The notes beneath the pieces are model-generated. The model saw only the letters and a program-made list of their open reading frames with translations, was not told the DNA's origin and ran no database searches. From the NCBI GenBank assembly GCA_947573015.1, contig CANPDS010000048.1, positions 1 to 11,642 of the forward strand: DNA of 11,642 nt, read 5' to 3'. The number at the start of each line of letters is the position of its first letter. Within the stretch, counting starts at the first letter, position 1. This DNA is from an uncultured Muribaculum sp. GTDB taxonomy: Bacteria; Bacteroidota; Bacteroidia; Bacteroidales; Muribaculaceae. A program made the translations under genes and the position numbers. This document shows, one piece after another, positions 6,785 to 11,642 of this stretch.

Positions 6785-7495
6785 ATGAGAATAAAAATTC
6801 TTATTGTCGATGACGAGGAACCCATCTGCGAGATCCTCAAGTACAACCTCGACCTACAGGGTTACGAGGCCGACTACGCATTGTCGCCTGAAGAAGCCCA
6901 GTCGCTTGATCTGGCGAGCTATTCCCTGTTCATTCTCGACATCATGATGGAGAATATCTCAGGCTTTGACTTCGCCAAACAATTGCGCCACAACCCAAAG
7001 ACAGAAAACACCCCCATCATATTCTGCTCGGCCCTCGATGGAGAGGACGACACTGTAATGGGCCTCAATCTCGGAGGCGACGACTACATCACCAAACCAT
7101 TCGTCATCAACGAGGTGCTGGCACGCGTACGCGCCGTACTGCGTCGCTCTCAGGCCGCACAACGCGCCACATTCAATGTCTCGCAGGGACTTTCGGAGCC
7201 GGATATCGTGTTCAAGACCCTCCGCCTCGACCGCAACGAGAAGACCTGCTACCTCGACGGACAGCCGATCGCACTCACGAAAACCGAATTTGAGATACTC
7301 CACTTCTTCCTCACCCACCGCAACCGCATTTACTCCCGCGAAGAGATAATCCATGAGGTATGGCCCGACGACGTGGTGGTGAGCAACCGCACCATCGACA
7401 CCAACATAACCCGTCTGCGCAAAAAAATCGACCCATACGGCAACAACATCATCACCCGCCTGGGATTCGGCTACGGATTCAAAGAAACCATCTGA
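6785..7495 (+). CDS. OmpR/PhoB-family response regulator
   Basis: This encodes a 236-residue cytoplasmic transcription factor controlled by phosphorylation. The receiver domain covers about 3-120. It has the acidic pair in ILIVDDEE (Asp10 and following), the phospho-acceptor Asp52 in LDIMM, the switch Ser82 in FCSA and the conserved Lys104 in ITKPF. After a linker, residues 141-233 form an OmpR-type winged helix with ALTKTEFEIL, SREEIIHEVW, the recognition helix near 198-213 (VVSNRTIDTNITRLRKKI) and the wing GFGYGF. All key residues are intact and length is standard. The kinase gene follows after 12 bases, so this is a cognate pair in one operon. It resembles PhoB-like regulators common in Bacteroidales, but I cannot assign a named system. 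Targets are unknown. Confidence 0.95.
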   Translation: MRIKILIVDDEEPICEILKYNLDLQGYEADYALSPEEAQSLDLASYSLFILDIMMENISGFDFAKQLRHNPKTENTPIIFCSALDGEDDTVMGLNLGGDDYITKPFVINEVLARVRAVLRRSQAAQRATFNVSQGLSEPDIVFKTLRLDRNEKTCYLDGQPIALTKTEFEILHFFLTHRNRIYSREEIIHEVWPDDVVVSNRTIDTNITRLRKKIDPYGNNIITRLGFGYGFKETI

Positions 7496-7507
7496 TAGCG
7501 ACAAACC

Positions 7508-8995
7508 GTGCAACCGGCAGCACTCAACAACATATTCCGACTAAGCTACGGCCGACGGCTATTCCTGCCGTTGGTGGGCTTACTGTGGCTCGTAATCCTC
7601 ACTCTGGCGGCATACCAGTATAAAAACGAGTCGGATTTCAGGGAAGAATCGGTAAATGACGAGATCAGAATGCTCAACGCCCGTATCATCGCGGCATATG
7701 AGCAAGGTCTCGATCTAAGCCCTGTGATACAGTTCGCCGCAAAGTACTACGAAAATTCCGCACTCAATGGAATCCGTATCTCCGTATACGACGATCACGA
7801 GAATCTGATACACTGCATCGGCACGCCGATCCCACCATCGGTCGATGGCAAGAAAGTGCCTGAACTTGAGGCCGCTACTATCACAGGCCACGGCACTACC
7901 CTCCGACGAAGTAGCATTGACCCCGCAAGAGCCTACTACTACTTTGGAGTACGCATGTCGCCCGACGGGAAATTGTATGTTCACACGGCCATGCCTTATA
8001 CATATGCATTGTCACGCGAACTATCGGTCGACAACGGCATATGGATCATCATCATCATCCTTGCAGTGGCTGCCACAATATTCGCATACGTAGTGACACA
8101 CGTGCTCGGACGCAATGTCTCACTACTCCACACATTTGCTGAAAAAGCGGCCTCAGGGCTTCCTCTACCGTCTGTCGACAGTTTTCCCCACGATGAATTA
8201 GGCGACATCTCCCGACAGATATACAAACTCTACACCGAAAAGGATGCGGCAATGAGCCGTTCAGAACGCGAACACTCAATAGCGATAAAGGCTACAGAGG
8301 ACAAGATACACATGACACGCGAGCTTTCAAACAACATAAACCATGAACTGAAAACTCCCGTAGGTGTGATTCGCGGCTATCTCGACACCATCGCCACACA
8401 TCCCGAAATGCCCGACGAGATGAAACAACGCTTTATCGAGAACGCCCGGAACGCGATGGACCGCCTCTGCAACCTGCTCAACGACCTCTCGTCAATAACA
8501 CGCCTCGAGGAAGGCGCCAACTCTATCTCAAACGAAGATATCGACATGGGCGACCTACTCTACAATATCGCTACCGAACTTGAGTCGATAACGATGGTCA
8601 ACAATATCAAATTCAGCTATGACGTCCCCGACGAATGCATTGTAGTAGGCAACTACAACCTATTCTACGGCATGCTGATGAACCTTATACGAAATGCCGA
8701 CTTCCACTCAAGGGGCGAGAACTGCCGATTCAAGTTGATTGCAGAAAACTCAAAAGACTATACATTTTCATTCGCCGATGACGGTGTAGGCGTAGGCGAA
8801 GAGCATCTTCCACACCTATTCGACCGCTTCTACCGCATCGACAAAGGCCGTTCACGCAAAGTAGGCGGAACAGGACTCGGATTGCCGATCGTAAAAAACA
8901 CCATCATCGTGTTTGGCGGTACAATATTGGCACGAAACTGCAATCCTCACGGTCTGGAATTCGTATTCACCCTCAGGAAAGCAAAAAAACATTAG
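7508..8995 (+). CDS. Membrane sensor histidine kinase, partner of the response regulator
   Basis: This encodes a 495-residue inner-membrane kinase. A first membrane helix lies at about 18-36, a periplasmic sensor region of about 140 residues at 37-176, and a second helix at about 177-199 (IWIIIIILAVAATIFAYVV). A HAMP-like linker (about 200-250, with DELGDI) leads to the HisKA domain with His279 in NNINHELKTPVG. The ATPase domain has the N-box NLIRNADFHS (392-401), DDGVGVG (424-430), the F-box LFDRFYR and GGTGLGL (453-459). The periplasmic part matches no sensor fold I can name. The start is GTG at 7508: TAG at 7496-7498 is the in-frame stop just before it, and the next ATG at 7670 would remove the first membrane helix. 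The gene begins 12 bases after the regulator's stop. Confidence 0.95.
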   Translation: MQPAALNNIFRLSYGRRLFLPLVGLLWLVILTLAAYQYKNESDFREESVNDEIRMLNARIIAAYEQGLDLSPVIQFAAKYYENSALNGIRISVYDDHENLIHCIGTPIPPSVDGKKVPELEAATITGHGTTLRRSSIDPARAYYYFGVRMSPDGKLYVHTAMPYTYALSRELSVDNGIWIIIIILAVAATIFAYVVTHVLGRNVSLLHTFAEKAASGLPLPSVDSFPHDELGDISRQIYKLYTEKDAAMSRSEREHSIAIKATEDKIHMTRELSNNINHELKTPVGVIRGYLDTIATHPEMPDEMKQRFIENARNAMDRLCNLLNDLSSITRLEEGANSISNEDIDMGDLLYNIATELESITMVNNIKFSYDVPDECIVVGNYNLFYGMLMNLIRNADFHSRGENCRFKLIAENSKDYTFSFADDGVGVGEEHLPHLFDRFYRIDKGRSRKVGGTGLGLPIVKNTIIVFGGTILARNCNPHGLEFVFTLRKAKKH

Positions 8996-9082
8996 TCATA
9001 TCCATCACAGAAGCACACTCCGAATACCAATACAAAGTCGCTTTTACATAAATTTGACTGATAAATAGGCCTAACTGACACG

Positions 9083-9117
9083 CACCCGAATAATTTAACA
9101 ACAATGTCATTCGGGTG
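9083..9117. repeat. Perfect 9-base inverted repeat CACCCGAAT / ATTCGGGTG
   Basis: The arms at 9083-9091 and 9109-9117 match perfectly and are separated by 17 bases. No T-run follows, so it is a poor terminator for the kinase operon, although it could fold in its 3' UTR. Its right arm lies next to the expected -33 region of the promoter at 9143-9150. It therefore looks like an operator for that small unit. Confidence 0.5.
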
Positions 9118-9134
9118 TAACGCATGTGTCATAA

Positions 9135-9395
9135 CCGCATATTACCTTTGCATCATCTAGAAGGAGTAACCGCAACAAAGAACGTTACTCTACCCCTGGA
9201 AAAGGAATTGTACCAACAAATTCACAGATTGCAAAGGAAAAGTATTTAACATTTATAAATGCAGGCCTTGTAAGACGCCTTTCTTTAAAGCGAGGCACCC
9301 GGTTCCGGGCAAAGGTTTGGGAAACAAAACGGATCAGTCGTGAAGACCCCTACCTCCCACTGCAACACATAATAGATACATTAGAGCAAGATTGA
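9135..9395 (+). other. Small open frame without ATG, possible frameshifted gene or structured RNA
   Basis: One frame is open for 86 codons from after TAA 9132-9134 to TGA 9393-9395. It contains no ATG, GTG or TTG start. The last 50 or so residues look like real protein: KYLTFINAGLVRRLSLKRG, TRFRAKVWETKRISREDP and YLPLQHIIDTLEQD. In another frame, ATG 9124 opens 41 codons ending at TAA 9247-9249 with KNVTLPLEKELYQQIHRLQ, which also looks protein-like and faintly like a ribbon-helix-helix start. A frameshift near 9230-9245 would join them into one protein of about 90 residues. Alternatively the unit is a non-coding RNA of about 270 nt: its 5' end folds GAGTAAC (9164-9170) on GTTACTC (9184-9190). 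The stop overlaps the first base of the terminator stem, which favours a former or actual gene. I do not recognise it. Confidence 0.4.
9143..9150 (+). promoter_or_regulatory. Promoter -7 element TACCTTTG
   Basis: TACCTTTG followed by CA fits TAnnTTTG and the TAnnTTTGCA form of the two RNA promoters on the minus strand. Transcription would start near 9157 and end at the terminator 9395-9429, a unit of about 270 bases. This start lies downstream of ATG 9124, so a protein from that ATG would need another promoter. Confidence 0.45.
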
Positions 9396-9429
9396 GCCGC
9401 CACACCACAAGGCGGCTTTCTTGTTTTTA
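9395..9429 (+). terminator. Rho-independent terminator, plus strand
   Basis: AGCCGCC (9395-9401) pairs perfectly with GGCGGCT (9411-9417) around a nine-base loop and is followed by TTCTTGTTTTT. The left arm starts at the last base of the TGA that closes the open frame 9135-9395. It closes the small plus-strand unit that starts near 9157. Confidence 0.8.
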
Positions 9430-9483
9430 TACAGTAACTGAAAGTCCGACGCCTTAACATACAAATACCGGACTAAACATCCT

Positions 9484-9531
9484 AAAAAACTCAGAAACAC
9501 AAAACGGAGCACTAACAATAGCGCTCCGTTT
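9484..9531 (-). terminator. Rho-independent terminator, minus strand
   Basis: AAACGGAGC (9502-9510) pairs perfectly with GCTCCGTTT (9523-9531). In minus-strand RNA the stem extends by a G-U and a C-G pair around an eight-base loop. On that strand it is followed by TGTGTTTCTGAG and TTTTTT (9489-9484). It faces the plus-strand terminator at 9395-9429, so two small units converge here. Confidence 0.75.
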
Positions 9532-9767
9532 GCTTCTCATACCTTAGAATTAACCAAAAACCAATCTTCTAACCTCAACCATACCATTAAAGCTGGCATG
9601 GCTCCATTACATTGACGCATGCGCGTCCTGCAATGCTGAAACTGACTTCCATAAGAAAATCAGTTGAGACATGAGCGTCATCCCGACGGATAGTCCCGAA
9701 AATAAGTGAATCAGTAAGCAGTAATGATAAATGTGAGTAATTGATGTTATACTTATGTTTCGTTCTC
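9490..9767 (-). ncRNA. Predicted structured non-coding RNA of about 275 nt
   Basis: The unit runs on the minus strand from a TAACTTTGCA promoter to a strong terminator. Its middle folds into consecutive hairpins: arms 9641-9650 and 9655-9664 form a 10-pair stem with two G-U pairs and a four-base loop; 9614-9618 and 9623-9627 form GACGC/GCGTC; 9680-9683 and 9688-9691 form ATCC/GGAT inside an outer helix 9666-9670 with 9693-9697. A G/U-rich unpaired linker (about 9540-9590, with AUGGUAU and GGUUAAU) joins them to the terminator. A 78-codon open frame here (9587-9823) starts upstream of the promoter, so it is not the product. I do not recognise the RNA as tmRNA, RNase P, SRP RNA or 6S RNA. Confidence 0.5.
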
Positions 9768-9772
9768 TGTTG

Positions 9773-9780
9773 CAAAGTTA
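9773..9780 (-). promoter_or_regulatory. Promoter -7 element of the predicted 275-nt RNA (TAACTTTG)
   Basis: TAACTTTG followed by CA on the minus strand is an exact TAnnTTTG match. No TTTG is found about 20 bases upstream, where the sequence reads TAACCG, so the -33 element is absent or atypical. Start of transcription would be near 9767. Confidence 0.45.
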
Positions 9781-9892
9781 CGCAACATGGCTTAACAGTC
9801 CGGTTACTCCGCGATAACTTCATAATAAAATTTCACGAAATCACTAAAATTCTTCAATCAAATCAGCTAAATATCTGACAATCAGTCAAATA

Positions 9893-9901
9893 CCCCCCCC
9901 C
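9893..9901. repeat. Nine-base poly-C tract
   Basis: A run of nine C residues in AT-rich sequence, about 80 bases upstream of the -33 region of the LamG/Kelch gene and about 115 bases upstream of the RNA promoter at 9773-9780. Homopolymer runs of this length can slip. The rest of 9781-9980 shows no gene and nothing else I can name. Confidence 0.6.
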
Positions 9902-9980
9902 TAAAACTTACATTTTATTACCTTTTTAAGTCAAAATTAAGTTGAAAAACAACGTTTTACCATATTTTTCGTCGCAATTA

Positions 9981-10012
9981 TTTCGAATTATGATTAGATT
10001 TTATTAATTTTG
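9981..10012 (+). promoter_or_regulatory. Promoter of the LamG/Kelch gene (TTTC-N20-TAATTTTG)
   Basis: TAATTTTG at 10005-10012 matches the Bacteroidetes -7 element. TTTC at 9981-9984, exactly 20 bases upstream, is one base away from the -33 TTTG. This is the best-spaced pair in the window. Transcription would start near 10019, giving a 60-base leader before the ATG at 10080. Confidence 0.6.
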
Positions 10013-10079
10013 TAGCACCGAGAACCAAGAAAAACCCCGACCTACCCCGATTTGAGCAATCAGTAAAACAGTATGATTG

Positions 10080-11642
10080 ATGTGGCATAAACTGAAGACA
10101 TTGCTAAGCTTTATACTCATGCTCGTAATGGGCACGGCCGTACACGCATTAAACTACGGCTTGCAATTCAACTCAAACGATGCTCCTGTCGCTGAGCGCA
10201 CATCTCTCGTGCTCAACAATGGTGAGCCGATACCTGTTTCCGAACAGTTCACTCTGGAATTCGATATTGAGACTCGCCCCGAAACATCGATGTTCGGATG
10301 CGTGGTAGGCATAGCCGGGAATGACGGCACCGACATATCCGTGGTATATTCTCCCGAAGGTGCGCTTTTCTACCCTACCCTCGTAATCAACGACCGCATA
10401 TATCCCTGCGTCAACGCAGTCAGCAATCTGCCGGTAAAAGCGTCGCTCGACCTCGACCGAACATCAGGAACAGTACGGCTTATCTATGCAACCGACACGG
10501 TGTCGGCAAAAGTTGACTTGAATCGCATGCAGGAAGCCACAATAATTTTCGGCGCACGCGTAGAGTACGAAACACCTCCGGTAAACATCGCCGACATACG
10601 CATACTTGATTCCGGCACCGTCAGATGCCATTGGGAACTATCCCATCACGACGGAGTAACTTGCTATGACCAGATCAGCCATATGCCGGCTCGCGCCACA
10701 AATCCCCATTGGATGCTCGACGACCACAAGGTGACTCGCCGCGTATACTCAATGAAGACAGCCGAAAAGATACAGACAGCATTTGACCCGACTACCGCAT
10801 CACTGTTCATCGTAAGCGACAGCACCATTAGCATCGTAAATCTGGCCGACAGCACTTCGCGCGAGATACCCGTAAAAGGCGGCTACCGCGAAATGACCAT
10901 GTCAAACAATCTCATGTATCGCCCATCGACCAATGAGTTGGTATCGTTTGACCTCAACCGTGGTGCCGTTGCAACATTCGACTTCAACACAGGCATGTGG
11001 TCAAATCCGCATTCACGCGACAACCTGGAGGCCGTACACGCCAATCATTCATGGGCAATGCAGGGCGATTCAATCTACTATTCGTTCGGCGGATATGGAT
11101 TTTTCCGCTTCTCCAACGAAATTTTCCGTATAAACTTCGCCAACAACAAATTCGAACGTCTCCAACTGCGCCCTCGTCCGGCACCACGCAATGGTGCCGC
11201 ATCAGCAATCGTCGGTGACAAACTGTATATATTCGGAGGAAAAGGCAACGAAACCGGACGCCAGGAGCTTCCCACGAGATACTATTACGACCTTTACGAA
11301 TATGATCTCGCCACTATGCAAGGTCGCAAGATCTGGGAAATGGACACCGTAAGCAACATTTTCCTTAACGCTTCGACAATGTATTACGACGATGAGACAC
11401 GAAGCTTCCTGATTGCAACCACACAGTTCGGACGAAGTATTGCCCGAATATATCTCGACACACCATCCTACAGCACTGTGGTGAAACCGCTGCATCTCGA
11501 CATGGGATACCGTGATTGCGTATACGACTTCTTCTACGCACCCACAACCCGCACCTATTACCTTCTCGTCGACCGTCTCCTTACCGACAAAACCCACGAC
11601 CTCAACATATACGCAGTAGAAGGGCCTCTCGCTCTTGACCAC
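10080..11642 (+). CDS. Exported LamG/Kelch-type protein, N-terminal 521 residues
   Basis: The frame stays open from ATG 10080 to the end of the window, so the C-terminus is missing. Residues 1-23 are a signal peptide (LLSFILMLVMGTAVHA). From about 24 to 190 the pattern resembles a LamG/jelly-roll domain: GLQFNSNDAPVAERTSLVL, EQFTLEFDIETRP and a long beta-rich stretch with ATIIFG. WELSHHDG and NPHWMLDDHK follow at about 190-225. From about 240 to 480 lie propeller-like blades, including Kelch-type PRPAPRNGAASAIVGDKLY followed by IFGGKG near 363-388 and YDLYEYDL. From memory, similar Bacteroidales proteins combine LamG and Kelch-like sensor parts with a membrane segment and sometimes a DNA-binding C-terminus. 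That part lies outside the window, so a sensor role is only a guess. An overlapping ATG at 10073 gives just five codons and is rejected as the start. Confidence 0.85.
   Translation, partial: MWHKLKTLLSFILMLVMGTAVHALNYGLQFNSNDAPVAERTSLVLNNGEPIPVSEQFTLEFDIETRPETSMFGCVVGIAGNDGTDISVVYSPEGALFYPTLVINDRIYPCVNAVSNLPVKASLDLDRTSGTVRLIYATDTVSAKVDLNRMQEATIIFGARVEYETPPVNIADIRILDSGTVRCHWELSHHDGVTCYDQISHMPARATNPHWMLDDHKVTRRVYSMKTAEKIQTAFDPTTASLFIVSDSTISIVNLADSTSREIPVKGGYREMTMSNNLMYRPSTNELVSFDLNRGAVATFDFNTGMWSNPHSRDNLEAVHANHSWAMQGDSIYYSFGGYGFFRFSNEIFRINFANNKFERLQLRPRPAPRNGAASAIVGDKLYIFGGKGNETGRQELPTRYYYDLYEYDLATMQGRKIWEMDTVSNIFLNASTMYYDDETRSFLIATTQFGRSIARIYLDTPSYSTVVKPLHLDMGYRDCVYDFFYAPTTRTYYLLVDRLLTDKTHDLNIYAVEGPLALDH

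Noticed and set aside
6959..7513. Minus-strand open frame of 184 codons
   Set aside because: It is antisense to the intact response regulator and reflects its codon pattern; no promoter or motif supports it.
9587..9823. Minus-strand open frame of 78 codons
   Set aside because: It starts upstream of the promoter element at 9773-9780 and overlaps well-paired RNA helices; the product has no recognisable pattern.
10073..10090. ATG 10073 as the start of the LamG/Kelch gene
   Set aside because: It is in another frame and reaches a stop after five codons; ATG 10080 gives the signal peptide.
11202..11642. Minus-strand open frame of 146 codons at the right edge
   Set aside because: It is antisense to the LamG/Kelch gene, whose frame carries a signal peptide and propeller motifs.
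1..11642. CRISPR array, tRNA, rRNA, insertion sequence or prophage
   Set aside because: No regularly spaced repeats, tRNA arms, transposase or integrase motifs, or terminal inverted repeats are seen on either strand.

Overview
The window looks like chromosomal DNA of a gut Bacteroidales bacterium, most likely a Muribaculaceae-type relative of Bacteroides. The support is a SusC/SusD pair, a Bacteroidales-style LamG/Kelch protein, a lack of clear Shine-Dalgarno sites, AT-rich intergenic regions between GC-richer genes, and repeated promoter -7 elements of the Bacteroidetes form TAnnTTTG. The family-level placement is an inference from style, not from a search.

Layout. Positions 1-3465 (minus strand) hold the 3' part of a glycan-uptake operon: a SusC-like TonB-dependent transporter followed after 15 bases by the first 44 codons of its SusD-like lipoprotein. 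The 403-base gap before the next gene holds the susC leader with a 10-base direct repeat, a possible promoter, a terminator and a strong inverted repeat. Positions 3869-5959 (minus) encode a secreted right-handed beta-helix protein with Pmp-like GGA(I/F) and FxxN repeats and a C-terminal region like a sorting domain. An 825-base intergenic region follows. It contains the beta-helix leader and promoter, a predicted sRNA of about 75 nt on the minus strand, and the divergent promoter of a two-component system. Positions 6785-8995 (plus) encode an OmpR/PhoB-type response regulator and a membrane histidine kinase as a tight operon. Positions 8996-10079 are a gene-poor region of about 1.1 kb with its own structure: an inverted repeat, a promoter, a small open frame without an ATG that ends exactly at a terminator, and a convergent structured RNA of about 275 nt on the minus strand. 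Positions 10080-11642 (plus) are the first 521 codons of an exported LamG/Kelch-type protein that runs off the window.

How it fits together. The SusC/SusD pair would import an oligosaccharide across the outer membrane, and the beta-helix protein is a plausible surface binding protein or adhesin. Nothing in the sequence ties either of them to the two-component system, whose signal and targets are unknown. The most interesting part is non-coding. Two minus-strand transcription units, at 6471-6545 and 9490-9767, each have a TAnnTTTGCA promoter element, the blocks AUGGUAU and GGUUAAU in a linker, and a terminator hairpin. They flank the two-component operon and may belong to one sRNA family.
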